Part shown: piece by piece, positions 1 through 11,499 of the stretch
Position numbering within the stretch: position 1 is the first letter of the stretch
Layout: each line of letters opens with the position of its first letter
Assembly: GCA_963693085.1 (NCBI GenBank)
Contig: OY856412.1
Span: 1,063,848,744 to 1,063,912,743, forward strand
Direction of reading: 5' to 3'
Source: Alisma plantago-aquatica
Taxonomy: Eukaryota > Streptophyta > Magnoliopsida > Alismatales > Alismataceae
Length of the DNA stretch: 64,000 nucleotides
Made by a program: the position numbers and the translations under genes
The notes under the pieces: model-generated
Database searches by the model: none
The model's input: only the letters and a program-made list of their open reading frames with translations
Told to the model about the DNA's origin: nothing

Positions 1-664
1 CCTAAAAGATGTAATTAATAAATAATTATAATTCATGACACCAAAAGTTGGAAATAAAGGCAAAATCATATTCAACACACTTAAGTTAACTTGTGGATGA
101 AATTTCATCCAATTTGGTTAATCCATGAGTAATTAATGCATATAGAAAGAGAAACAAGGAATAAATTAAATAACATATCTAAAATTTCCAAAAGTGAAAT
201 CTAATTGGATATTCGGAATCTACATACTTAATTTAACTTATGTGCAAACTTTGGTTTAATTTGGATATTTCTAGAACACCTAAATTAAGAAAGAGAATAT
301 ACATAAATTATTTGAATTTCACTTTGATTAATTCTATTGATTTTCCAATTTTTCCTAAACTTTGGGCTGTCACGCGGCCCACTTATGTCGGATTGTATCA
401 TGGCCCTTGGATGAGAATCCAACCGATGACGAGTCATCTCCTACCTCCGTTAAGACTCTCTCTCGTAGCTACAGTAACACGAGTTTCCTCCACGCTTTCC
501 TCTTCTGTCTTTCCCTTTCGGCACCTCAGGTTTTGATTTCCTTCATCTACGAGACTTTCTGCTTTAGCCGATCCCTATTTTAATAGGGTTTCTCTCGCTA
601 GAAACTCCTCCTTCCTCTATTTCCTAGTTTTCTCTGGATACTCGTTCAACCTGAGCACCACCCT

Positions 665-673
665 TATATAAAG
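665..673 (+). promoter_or_regulatory. TATA box
   Basis: TATATAAAG sits at the end of an AT-poor stretch and is followed by a C/T-rich leader that would start about 30 bp downstream. No recognisable coding sequence follows. It is best read as the promoter of an old LTR. Confidence 0.4.
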
Positions 674-2285
674 GGCTTTCCCCACAATCTTTGGACCCTC
701 AGAGACCACACGCCATAGCTTTGTTGATCTGGTTTCCCCTACTTCCACCACTCCTTACTCCGACCACCTGTTGCGGCGGAGGCGAGTGCGTCTGGGGGTC
801 TCAGTCATCGGTGGGGTCTATTTCAAGCCTTCTTCGAGTCGTGAAGGCGTGGGCAAGCTTCACGAGCCTTCAATTCGGCTGTTCGGAAGGTACCGTGGCT
901 TTCCCCCTGTTCTTTGGTTTCAGACCTTCGAGCCAATTTTGGTGTTTCTATGCCCCTCGACGCTTGTTTTCTTTGTGTCTGTCTTTGTCTGGGCTTGATG
1001 GAGCTCCCTACGTAGTTTCTGTTGAGGACCTCATTATCCTTCGTCGTTCTGTGATCTCAGCAATGGTCTGTCGATGCCTTTTTTTGTGGCCCTGTGCTCC
1101 GATCCGCCCGAGCTTGGGCTTGTTGTGACCGGAAGCATGCCAGGGATCCAACCCCGACATCAGTTTTGAGTTTTGTGGCTTCAATCGCTGTTGGCTTCAC
1201 CTGGGTTCTCTTTGGCAAGCCTGCAGTCGTGCAGATTCAAGGAAGGAACAATGGTTGTGGTGCTTTTCCCATTGTTCCCTTCTCGGCTTTTCTGTTTTGT
1301 GTTACGACCAGGGGTATTTTTGTCTTTTCACAGATTCTACCTCCCTCCTCTGGTCATGGTCTTGCGAGTGTTTGACAGGTGACTTGGCCGGCTGTGTTTG
1401 GGCCAAGTCACACGGGCCCCACTCCTGTTACCCACTTTTGATGCAAATTCATTATGTGGAATTATCTGATTGGTCAGTAATTAAAAATGCATAACTAATT
1501 ATCAGATGATCAAAAAATTCTAAAAAATATTCATTAGAATCAGAAAAATAAGATCTAACTAATGGTATCAGTTTTGTCACCTGAATCTGATGTTTTAAAA
1601 GGGTGATTTAATGGATCTAATCAAATAAGATAATAACTTGTATAAATCATAACTAATTATATATAAGTCAGAAAATACAATAAAATATGTTTTAGACTCG
1701 TAATAAAATAACCTAAAATATGGAATAGTTTTCATAATCTAATTCACACGTGTATAAAAAGGTAGTTTTAAGGGTTTGGTTAAAATGATGAAATTGACCT
1801 AAAATCTGTATATGTGTTTAATAGGCTCTTTGGTGACCTAGATTTGGATCCAGAAGTGCTTTGAACCTGTTGGACTTTTATTTTGGAGGTATGTTGTATC
1901 CCTGATTATTCTTTATTGAGCAATTCACCTAAATTTTCATTTTCTTGATATTAGCCTACACAATATGTCTTATCTCTTGTTAACATGGTTCGTGTGAACT
2001 ATCTTACTTGTTAAGTACTTGGATATTCTCTTGATATCTATCTTCTTCCTTGGTGCATGTTGGTCTCTTATATTAATATGTTCCACTTTGAAATGAATGT
2101 TATATGTTTGTGTTGTCTATCGTGTGATAGCAACCTTTGTTTCATCTTCTGACTAAACTATTTACTTGCCTCTATATTTACATGCATTGTGAATTAGTAG
2201 TACTAGAATAATGTAAATTACTTTGATTTTTGGGTGTGTGCCCTTTATGTTTATGGGAAGGTGGTGGTGGTGCCCCATACCTGAG

Positions 2286-2381
2286 TTTCAAGGATGTGAA
2301 GCCTTGGCTCAACTTTTATATATATTGGGAGTTTGACGGTGAGTCATTCTCTATCAGGTTTTCAAGGATGTGAAGCCTTGG
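2286..2381 (+). repeat. Pair of 22-bp direct repeats
   Basis: A 22-bp stretch beginning TTTCAAGGATGTG and ending GAAGCCTTGG occurs at 2286-2307 and again, identical, at 2360-2381, 74 bp apart. The DNA between and around the copies is not coding. Likely a small local duplication. Confidence 0.6.
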
Positions 2382-3037
2382 CCGCCTTTGTGTTTATATT
2401 TTTCTAGGACTATGTTTATCTCACATGCATGCATGTTGATGATGTTGTGGGGTGTGTGCCCTGCTATGTGCTTTTGTTGCATAAATTTTATTATTTGTTC
2501 ATGGCAGGTATCCTCTTTTATCATGTTATAATGTTTGTTCTCTTTTATGCCCGTGTGGGTAGTCCTTATCTCTTGTGTGAGAAGCATTCTACATTTCTTA
2601 TCCTTATTTCTTAAATTTCTCAAAGTTTCTTTTAACATACACATACCAACTTTTTGCTGATACATTTCTTTTCTTCTTTTCTTTTGTGGGGTATGCTTCC
2701 AACCCCAGGTTAGATCGAGGAAAGTGAACTTCAACATCAACCTTGTAGCTGATCTTTGGGAGATTTGAAGAGGTGGATAGATGACCCTCAACTTGGTCTT
2801 TGGCTTTTATGTTTAGTTTTCCTCTAGATACATATATGTGGTGAAGTGTTGTATCAAGCTTTGTAAACTGTTAGATAATATTCTTTCCGCTGCTACTCAT
2901 TGTGTAATGATATATTCATGTTGAATGAATTGATCTCCATCCCTTTAGCGAAAATTTTACGTGGTGTTTGGTCCAAGGGATGTGGTCTTTTCTTTCTAGT
3001 AGGGAAGTTGTTCCACTTCTTTATAGCATCAACATTG

Positions 3038-3526
3038 ATAGTTAGGGACGCCGCAGGTGACTGGAAGGGAGGTTTTGGCACTCTTTATTCTAACGTTCGA
3101 TCTGCGTTCCACGGAGAGCTCTTGGCCTTGTAGTGTGCCTTACAGAAGGCGGAGGAGTTGTTATTGGCAGAACTCGACATAGAATCTGATTGTAAGTTGG
3201 TGATCTACGCAGTGCAACACCTAGTTGTTGATCATCCACGACACATGAGGCTCATACATGGATGCCGACAGATTCTGGTCAGACATGGTCAATGGACCCT
3301 ATCCCATACTCACCGAATGAGCAATGCAGTTGTGGATGGCCTAGCAAAGTATCACATTCGTAACAAGCAAGGAACATTTCACTACATTAGGCCGCCAGAG
3401 GCAATTCATAAGTGGTTGGATAAAGATTGGTGTAATGGTTGTAGTACTACCAATTCGCATTCGTGTTTAACTCCTTGTATGTCTATTTCGTTAAGCTTGC
3501 TTGCACGTGAAGAGCGGGATGAATAA
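3038..3526 (+). pseudogene. RNase H (RVT_3-like) fragment, broken
   Basis: One frame reads through an RNase H-like domain of the type found at the C-terminus of plant LINE polymerases and in related host proteins. Visible pieces are IVRDAAGDWKGGFG near the start, AFHGELLAL, LDIESDCKLVIYAVQ (the ESD acidic motif) and a late HTHRMSNAVVDGLAKY matching the usual H.REAN..AD.LAK block. A TAG stop at 3131-3133 interrupts the frame between the GELLAL and ESD motifs, and the frame continues after it to a stop at 3524-3526. No reverse transcriptase is seen upstream. It is therefore a truncated, inactive piece, most likely of a LINE. Assignment to the domain is by motif pattern. Confidence 0.65.
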
Positions 3527-4969
3527 GAAGTTCTTCCTTTTTGTCAAAAAACAAAAAAATCTTAAAACCTTCCAAAAAATGATGTATACCAATGACAGTA
3601 CGGTTAACAACAAAAATTTTCTTGTTATGACCTACTTGCTTGTATTGGTTCTTGGCACTCACGTTAGTCATGATCTTTTATTGGGCCTCATTGGCCGGCT
3701 TCCCTTTCTTCCTTTTTGGCTGCTCGTTGCCAACTCGAGGAGATGATGGTTACAATTTATGTCCATAATAACATGGTTTATTTTTGAAAAGGTATGTCTC
3801 TTTGCCACTCTAATCCTGCTCTGAAATACTAACTTCCTATACATTTTACAAGTAAAAGGCAAGATTAAAGTTATTTGTTTAAGATTGGGCTGAATCGTAC
3901 AAAAAAATCATTCAAAATTTTAGTGTAGGAGAACAGGAGTAATGATTTGATATTTCTTTAGTCGAATTAATAGTTAATGAATAAATAAATAACACCATTT
4001 CAATTTGGAAAATATCGAAAGCCTCAACATATTAGTGTAAATCATAAGCATTAATTGCCTGTGGAGGTAAATGTTCAGTTGCATAAGAAGATATAAGATC
4101 ATCACTTGGATCAATAATGGATTTGGCAAGAACAAACACGTACACATATAAAGTAACGATAAAAATCATGGCCGAGTCTAGTGGTTGGGGTGCAGCTAGT
4201 ACACATAAAAAGGGTGTGAAATCTACTACGAACTTCATCTCTACTTTTTCAACTTGTGATTTGGCTAATAAAAAATGTCTACACAGTGCCCATAGACCGA
4301 CCACAATGTTGAACTCCCTCCATTGAAGTACTTCTGGACGAGTTATGCATTACTCAAAACACCGGTACAGTTATTGTAAACAATAAAGGTATGGGCAATG
4401 TTCTACAAAATGTCTCACTAATATATTCTGTGTTCTGTTCTGAAATCTTTGACAACATGAAACAATTTTTGTTTTCCTTTCATATTCTTAAAAAAGTTTT
4501 GGATCAAGCACCATACACTTGGAATGTAGGGAAATCAATGAAACAACTATATCTATTGTCAGTAGCTCCCTTACACTAAGAATCATATATTGGCATTCTA
4601 TAATTTCCAAGTTGAGTACCAGATAGTCCTAGCATGTTTGTAATTCTTCTAACATCATTACGCATGTGGAATATATATATTTCATGTATCATCATCATCT
4701 AAGCCTCAACACCAACCATTTTGGGGATGGCTACATGGATCCTTCTTTTTTAGTCACCTCTATTATGGATCATACTCTGATCAACATGTAAATATTTAAA
4801 ATCTCTCTCTATAAGATCTTTCTAGGTTAATTTAGGCCCAATTTTGTTTCTTTTAATTGTAATTGAATATTATCATTTCTTTCATAGAGGCATGTTTGTC
4901 ACTCTACATTATACAAGTTCATGCCATCTCAATGTGTTTCAAAATGCAGACGTGCTCACAAACACAAAC

Positions 4970-4970
<1 letters not shown>
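3527..4970. other. Unassigned AT-rich DNA
   Basis: No gene, no long repeat with another part of the window. Around 4690-4740 a motif resembling the phrase GGGG(T/A)(C/T)GGCTACATGGATC appears, which I recall as part of a short dispersed plant repeat. I cannot name the family from this alone. The rest is featureless. Confidence 0.3.
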
Positions 4971-5025
<55 letters not shown>

Positions 5026-5027
5026 TG

Positions 5028-5092
<65 letters not shown>

Positions 5093-5166
5093 GCATATAT
5101 ATACATGCATACATGCATACATACATATATATATATACATGCATACACACATATATATACATGCAT

Positions 5167-5220
<54 letters not shown>
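4971..5220. repeat. Compound microsatellite (TA)n, (ATGCATAC)n, (CA)n, (TA)n
   Basis: Pure TA dinucleotides run from 4971 to about 5022 and from 5034 to about 5087, then ATGCATAC/ATAC units to about 5180, CA units to about 5200 and TA units to 5220. All open frames over it (tyrosine-isoleucine or cysteine-valine repeats) are artefacts. It directly borders a MITE on its right side. Confidence 0.95.
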
Positions 5221-5221
<1 letters not shown>

Positions 5222-5610
5222 GTCATGCTAGAATACACTCGAGTGTATTCGGAGCAGAATACACTCAAGAAGTTTTTTCATCATGCAATATTTTTTTTCA
5301 AAATCTAATATGTTGATCTTCTTAAACATGTTGTGAATAGTTCATACGGAAGATTTGAGCACATTTAGACATTTATTGGTCATGTTATAAAGACCGCAAA
5401 ATTATGCATTTCAAATTAGTTTCGCACGTCGATTTTGTTCCCCTTGGATGAGTGACTTATAGTCATCCAAATGGGCTTAAAATGTGTATGTAGCCTAGTT
5501 ATAGTATGACGGTGAAGATCAATAGTTTACATTTTGTAAAATATAGTCTTGATATGCAAACACACTTGAGTGTATTCGTGCACTCTGTACACTCGAGTGT
5601 ATTCTAGCCT

Positions 5611-5614
<4 letters not shown>
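5221..5614. mobile_element. MITE copy 1, inserted in a microsatellite
   Basis: A 394-bp element with terminal inverted repeats. The left end reads AGTCATGCTAGAATACACTC and the reverse complement of the right end reads AGTCAGGCTAGAATACACTC. The inverted similarity extends to about 50 bp, through a second copy of the GAATACACT word. Both sides are TA microsatellite. There is no coding capacity. A diverged relative lies at 5676-6040. The placement inside TA/CA/TG repeats is how rice Micron elements are described, but membership of that family is not shown. Confidence 0.75.

Positions 5615-5675
<61 letters not shown>
5615..5675. repeat. (TA)n(TG)n microsatellite
   Basis: TA dinucleotides followed by TG dinucleotides separate the two MITE copies. 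Confidence 0.95.
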
Positions 5676-5679
<4 letters not shown>

Positions 5680-6040
5680 TGGTTAGAATACACTTAAGTG
5701 AATCGGAGACACAGTACATTCAATTAATTTTTCCATCATGTCGTAGTCTTCTTTAAACATGGACCCCTGATCTTCTTAAGACCAAATATAAAATTCGAGA
5801 TCATTTGAAAATTATAGGTCATGCATCTATAGACAACAAAAAAGGTAGACTTGAAATTAGTTATGTGTGTCAATATTATTGGCCTTGGTTGAGCTTCTTC
5901 CAAACATCCATATAAACTCAATTTTGTAGGTAGCCTATATTTATGATGGCAATGAACATAAAAGGTTTGGATTTTTTCACATGTGAACACCACTTGAGAG
6001 TATGCGTGAATTGTACATTGCAATGTAATCTAGCCAGACT
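5676..6040. mobile_element. MITE copy 2, inserted in a microsatellite
   Basis: A 365-bp relative of the element at 5221-5614. Left end TGTCTGGTTAGAATACACTT; reverse complement of right end AGTCTGGCTAGATTACATTG. The interiors align in order: TTTTTCATCATG, a GATCTTCTTAA(A/G) block, GGTCATG near the middle, TTGAAATTAGTT and GTAGCCTA blocks, then AC(C)ACTTGAG. The copy is bordered on the left by (TG)n and on the right by (AC)n(TA)n. It is non-coding and more diverged at its ends than copy 1. Confidence 0.7.
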
Positions 6041-6061
6041 ATACACACACACACACATATA

Positions 6062-6116
<55 letters not shown>
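6041..6116. repeat. (AC)n(TA)n microsatellite
   Basis: AC units to about 6056, then TA units to about 6116, immediately after MITE copy 2. A short (GT)n tract follows at 6247-6259. Confidence 0.95.
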
Positions 6117-6120
<4 letters not shown>

Positions 6121-6268
6121 TGTATTACATGAGTGTGTGAGATTTATATTATTCTGATGACAAAAAGCTATAATACATTTACTTAGCATGTACTATTATC
6201 AATTATATATGTGTGGGGTTGGAGATTGGTTGGTCTGGATATGTTTGTGTGTGTGTGTGGTGGGTATA

Positions 6269-7010
6269 TGTGACAATTTGACCATTTGTCTCCTCGATTA
6301 TGCTTTTTAACCCTCTATTAATGACTAAAATCACTTGACTCGATTTCAACTTCATGATTTAAGTGATTTGATGCTTAGTTGTAATCACATTGTTGTAATG
6401 TTTCAATATGTGAAATGGATTTTTAATTTTGACCTTAGTTCCATGATTTAAAACATAACCCTCATTCAGGTGCAATTTAACCCAATATCTAAGATCCCTT
6501 GGTACTCTAGAATATATCATATTATATATTTTCAGTTAAGAATCCAAAAGGTGCAAAAATTACCTCAATCAGAACTTTAAATCACAAAATATGGCCTTTG
6601 AAAATTTTCTCAAATTATAATTTATTTTTCTGATTTAATAGGATTTCAGCCTTAATGGACCCTATTGGAGTGTAGTTCGATTGGGGTATGTTTTCTCCCC
6701 CTCTCAGTTTGGAATGATGCACCTGCACCCTTATACCATGTCTCATGGATTCTCCTCACTCGGTCCAAGGACTCAAAGGTCCTCTTCAACCTTGATACAT
6801 ACATTGTAGTAGAGCTACAATGTATCCTACCTGATGAACACCAAACTTTGCCCATTTTCTCTTTGTTCCCTACTATTTACCCATACTTTTCATTCTTCTA
6901 CTACATCCTTTTTATTTACTCTCTCTTTGCACATCATTTTAGCACTGGAACCCTCTCTTTTCTCCTTGTTCTCTAGCTCTAGTGAATAGCTCGCCACCCA
7001 AGAACGTGAA
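6269..7010 (+). repeat. Element C left LTR, first part
   Basis: Aligns with 46039 to about 46778 in the right LTR. It is cut at 7010 by the insertion of element B, whose GTGAA duplication is its last five bases (7006-7010). Confidence 0.75.
7006..7010 (+). repeat. Target site duplication GTGAA of element B (left)
   Basis: GTGAA immediately before the TG of B's left LTR. The same five bases follow B's right LTR at 41679-41683. Confidence 0.85.
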
Positions 7011-8073
7011 TGTAAGGCCCCTAACCTAGCTTAATGATAATTTGTTCTTATGTTCTTAATAATATGTTTGTTAATAAAATATAATCCCTTGAGATTATTA
7101 AGGATCATGAGGAGGGATTAAGTTTCCAACTTGATCTCGTTTGGATGATGTTTGTGCATTATGTGGTAATTTTGGTGCAAAATGCAATTGATCAAAGTTG
7201 AGGGGTTTTCTTGCAATTTATGACCTTTAGAGTGTTCCTTCTCCTTCTTGAAATCATCTAGAGGAGAGATGAATAGGTGGACATCTTTTTTGAACCTTGG
7301 TTGAGTCATGGCACCCTTAGTGGTGATTAGGGTTTTCTAGGGTTTAGTGTGTGATGACCTATGTGTAACTTGTGAGTTGTCTCGACCTAGGTCACGACCT
7401 AGGGAGTGTCTTGTAAGTGTCTCATTTGAGAAATCTTCCCTAGGTGTGTTGGTCATGACCAAGGTGGTCTAGTCTTAGGTCCAGACATATGCTTTTGTAT
7501 AGAGCGTCTTGACCTCGAGTATATGTGGTGATCCATTATCGCGACCAAGTGATATTTTAGAGTTGATTGTCACGACCATGGAAGGAATTCCTTGGTGGGT
7601 TGCAACAATTGTGACCCAAATGGTAGAGACACAACCTAGAGTGTATCACCATCTCGTGCATGCATGCATAAAGTGGTTGCATGTCTATCTTATTCATGGA
7701 CAAGTATTCCTTTGGTGTTCTTATATGTTGACACCTCATGCATACCTTACTTCTCTCCTCCTTTGGGTATGTAACCCATTTCCTTCATTTGTGAGCAACT
7801 TCTTAAACCATATTGTGGCCGACCTTGGAAGCTTAGGGGGTGAAGGATGTCTAATTTTGAAGCCATGGTGGCCGATCAACCTTTCTTGAAGAAGAATTTA
7901 TGCTAGATCAACTCTTGTGGTGGTGATTTGTGGTGAATCTCTTCTTTCTAAGTGGTTCTAGCCTTTTGATCACATTTTATCCGTGAAACCCCATATCCAT
8001 CTTCCTCTTCCTTGTCCTTAGACTAGGGTTCTTTCCCTGGTGGGCTTCTTGAGAGAAACTCCTCTTCACAAAG
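7011..8073 (+). repeat. Element B left LTR, part 1
   Basis: Aligns with 36414-37483. It contains clustered variants of GTCNCGACC and GGTCANGACC (about 7380-7580), an inverted-word motif that recurs elsewhere in this LTR. It ends where element A begins. Confidence 0.85.
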
Positions 8074-9008
8074 TGTAATGACCCCGCCTCCCGGTAACCC
8101 CCAATTAAGGGAGACCCGAAGGACAGAGTCGTTATTCAATTACAAGATCAAATGTTCAACAAATAATCAATAACAATTAATAAGCATTACCAACTAAACC
8201 GAAAACTGGTATAAAATAAAACTTTTCTTACCTTGGAAAAACTGGGATTTCTAAACTTCTATCCATGGAGATGCTAAACTAACTAATCCTCCTGTGCACG
8301 TTATTTCTCGTTTAATTTCACATCTGCCACTTTACTGTTTGTTCTTTTCATTTGTACCTAAAACACCGACAAACAAAACGTCGATCAGCAAGAAGCTGGT
8401 ATGTGGGGGAAACAATAATCGTGCAACTATAATAACAAAGTAATCATCCAATTATCATTTAACAGCCAAGACTACGATTTAAGCCATACTACTCAATCCT
8501 TTCCTATCCCCTATCTCTGTGATGTCCCTGCAGTGGACTAAGATCCCACCTCTCTCTAGGTAGATCCTTATTAAACTCCGCATGATCCTACCTAACAAGT
8601 AGACCAATATCTAGGGTTGAGTCGCATGGCACTACCCATAGGTAGTCCAATCTCTAACTCAATGTGACTTGATGGAGCTACCCCATTGGTAGCCATTTAC
8701 TAAGTCATCCAATGACTTGATGGGCCTACCCCCTTTGGTAGCCATTTACTAGGTCAACCATTAAGCTACAGAGGGGACTAGGATCTGAGCTAGTAGGCAT
8801 ATCTCTTATGTGATAGTCATATTCACAATATACTTTGCATGAATTAAATACATCCAACAGTCTAATTCAAGTCACGATGGAAACATCGAAAAAATCCCAG
8901 AAAACTAATTTGGGTAGTCATAAGGATAACCACATACCTGTCAGGCTGATTTGAAACAGAATAATGCAATCCACAATAGGCAAACAAGCATTCAATAAGA
9001 TCTTGAAA

Positions 9009-9192
9009 CAATTATACAATTTCCTTTTATTACTCATGTCATCAAGATCTATTAAATCTAGCTCGCTTCCTAGGGCTTCTAGTCCACTTTTAGGGTGCTA
9101 CAATTATACAATTTCCTTTTATTACTCATGTCATCAAGATCTATTAAATCTAGCTCGCTTCCTAGGGCTTCTAGTCCACTTTTAGGGTTCTT
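9009..9192. repeat. 92-bp tandem duplication within the left A LTR
   Basis: The stretch from ATTATACAATTTCC to ACTTTTAGGGT occurs twice in tandem (offset 92 bp, 9011 and 9103). The right LTR has it once, around 16596-16684. The duplication therefore arose after A inserted. Confidence 0.85.
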
Positions 9193-10416
9193 ATAGCAAT
9201 TAGGGTTTCCCTTCATCTTTTATTATTTTAAACCCTAATTTAACGCAATTAATCACAAACCCTAATTATTTCAACATCTAATCCTTAGTTTCAGATTAAA
9301 GGCATAATTAACCATTAAATAAGTCCATTAAGCATCTCTTACATTAAAGCTATCATTTTTATCCTTTTAATCCATGACAAGATCATTATGCTCATTTATC
9401 ATCAATTCAAAGTCTAATTCGCATATGTACTTGATTTACCATTAATTCTGTCTTTTATTCATTAGAAAACCCGAATTACTACATTTAGGGTATTTAACCA
9501 TAATTAGGAACTTTCATACTCGTAATGGATTAGAATCATCATATCTCAACTTTCTACATGAATCTGGCGAATTAAAAATATTAAGGGTCATAATTACCAA
9601 AGTTAGGGTTCAAGGTTAATTAAAGCATATGGAACCCTAAATTAATCAAATTATACATGAAGATCATCCTTTAAGATCTAATATGCCCTTTTTATTAACA
9701 ACATGTTAGTATCTAATTTAAACACCCATATAACCTTTTATAATTCATTAATCATCAAAGGTTAGGGTTTTTCATTGATTAAAGTATTAAAAATATCATC
9801 TTTATATACTTTTTGATTAGCAAGAATAATCAGGATCCAATTATATTTTTATTGGATTCTCCACATTTTTCGGATCAATTTTCATGTATAGATCACCTTC
9901 ATCTGATATTTCTGTCATTAGATACATATTTTACAAGGTAACTCCTTTTTTTGACCAATCAGAAACATCCACGTGGATTTATTAGAATCAAACTGGCGGG
10001 CAAAGCACTTGTTAATTGCTAGATTACCTTAAAGGTCATCCCTATTAACTGGGATGCGAGGGCAGGGAAGTAATTCTCCCCTCCTGCTCTTCTTCTTCCC
10101 TGCGCTGAGTCCCTGCTCACAAGCCAGCTTCCGAGATTAGTCAACCCAGATGTTGACTTTGAGCATCTGGCCACCCCAACAACTAGAGAAGATCTCACGC
10201 TCTCCGCCACACCTCGCCGAACTCGAAGGTGGTCCTAATTGCTCCAGCCATGGCCGGAGCTGCTGAGATGACGTGAGGAGTCTCCGGTGGCAAGCCAGGG
10301 AGGTCCGAAGTGCAAGAGGGGGGTTCGAGGGGGAAAATTGGTTGCTAATACTCGGTCTGCAGGCCCCATATCATCTCGTGGAGCCGTGAACAAACTCACA
10401 GAGGGGGTATACCTCC

Positions 10417-10424
10417 TTATATAG
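10417..10424 (-). promoter_or_regulatory. TATA box of element A (left LTR)
   Basis: Minus strand CTATATAAGG, conserved in the right LTR near 17907-17914. The downstream minus-strand side is GC-richer, as expected for the LTR's transcribed R/U5 part. It supports the minus orientation. Confidence 0.5.
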
Positions 10425-11437
10425 ACTGTGGCTATGGCTCCCAACCAGAGGGGTCCCTTGTTTTTAGGGGATCCTTCTAGAGACCCCAAGATAGGCAAAA
10501 CCTGGGATAGTTATGGCCGCAAGAACCTCATGAATTCAGTTAGCATATTTCCAAGATCGCTCGCGCAAAGATCGGCAAGAAAATCGACCAAGGAAAAACC
10601 CAGGTCATGACCTTACTTTCCCAATCAGACGCATGCTAGAAGATGGGTTCATCACTGTCAGATCTAGATCTGACTGTCTCGAATGCACGCGCCAGAATTA
10701 TAATAGGAAAAGAATTGTGATATTTAATACATCTCATTTTCCCTTTCCATTTTAGGAGGTTTTTCTAAAAATCATAACTCTTAAACCGATGACCCAATTA
10801 ACACCAAATTTTAAGGGAAAGTTCATACTGATTTAAACTACTGGTGTACCAAGTTTGAGTCCAAAACTCGAAAGTAAAAACCCTTTTTCTTCATATGAAA
10901 GTAAAGGTTTAATAAAACTCATTTAGGCATATTTTCTCGCTCACAATATTTTATCTTCTTATTAATGATTCCCTTTTCCATTAGAAACCATGTGAATACG
11001 GAATCTTTTCCAAGATGGAGTTATTATCCATATTTCCACATTTTGTAATATTATCACTATTTTCCACTTTTTTCTTAATAAAGAAATACTTAATTAATCT
11101 TTTCCTTTCTTATTGCCTTTTCCTTGTAACCTTAGACTCCTTGGAGCCCAAGGAACCCAAGAGGCACGAAATCCACCTTTGGATTATATTCTTTTGCCTT
11201 CTAAAGGTTTTCCCATCTTTCTTTCATGTATTTCCTTATTTACTCAATAATAGACTTTCTTTTGTTCTTTCTTTGTTACTGGGCTCAATAGCCAATAAAA
11301 TCCCACAAATCAAACAACAAGGCTATTTTCAACGAGACTCATTTATTTAACACAAATTATATCATCATTTGTTCCAATATCTTTAAAATGAGAAATTACA
11401 TTTCTCTCCTTATGAACCCAAGATTGGGGTTGTAACA

Positions 11438-11455
11438 TCCTTCCCCTCTTATAAG
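11438..11455 (-). promoter_or_regulatory. Polypurine tract of element A
   Basis: The minus strand reads CTTATAAGAGGGGAAGGA directly before the LTR start TGTTACAACC. The purine-rich stretch at the internal/3' LTR border is the plus-strand primer of an LTR retrotransposon. Confidence 0.75.
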
Positions 11456-11499
11456 AATTTTGCCCTCAAAATTCCATCAAGCAAGCAAACAAACTGGAT

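Larger units (their letters stand above)
1..2890. other. AT-rich flank with LTR-like promoter block
   Basis: No supportable gene. From about 360 to 1440 the sequence is clearly richer in G+C than its surroundings and contains a TATA box at 665-673. The remainder is AT-rich with short open frames only. A TATA box followed by a GC-richer leader, a long AT-rich tail and a 'CTTCCGCTGC' stretch near 2885 is the layout of a long plant LTR. I could not find matching ends or a second copy, so LTR remnant is only an inference. A diverged promoter and first exon of a dead gene is the alternative. Confidence 0.35.
8074..11437 (-). repeat. Element A 3' LTR (left copy)
   Basis: 3364 bp, TG...CA. It matches the right copy over its whole length with scattered substitutions. 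It differs by a 92-bp tandem duplication (about 9009-9192) absent from the other copy. The minus strand TATA box lies near 10417-10424 (CTATATAAGG). Confidence 0.9.

Noticed and set aside
691..1128. 145-codon frame in the GC-richer block
   Set aside because: It starts at TTG, has no recognisable domain, and lies downstream of an LTR-like TATA box.
4844..5316. Open frames of up to 154 codons with Tyr-Ile or Cys-Val repeats on both strands
   Set aside because: They are translations of the (TA)n/(CA)n microsatellite.
7509..7889. 126-codon frame in B's left LTR
   Set aside because: It starts at a non-ATG codon region and is not kept as an open frame in the matching part of the right LTR (37008-37317).
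10019..10210. Small minus-strand frame also present at 17512-17700
   Set aside because: It is shared only because both lie in the two LTRs of element A; lengths differ by indels and there is no independent sign of coding.
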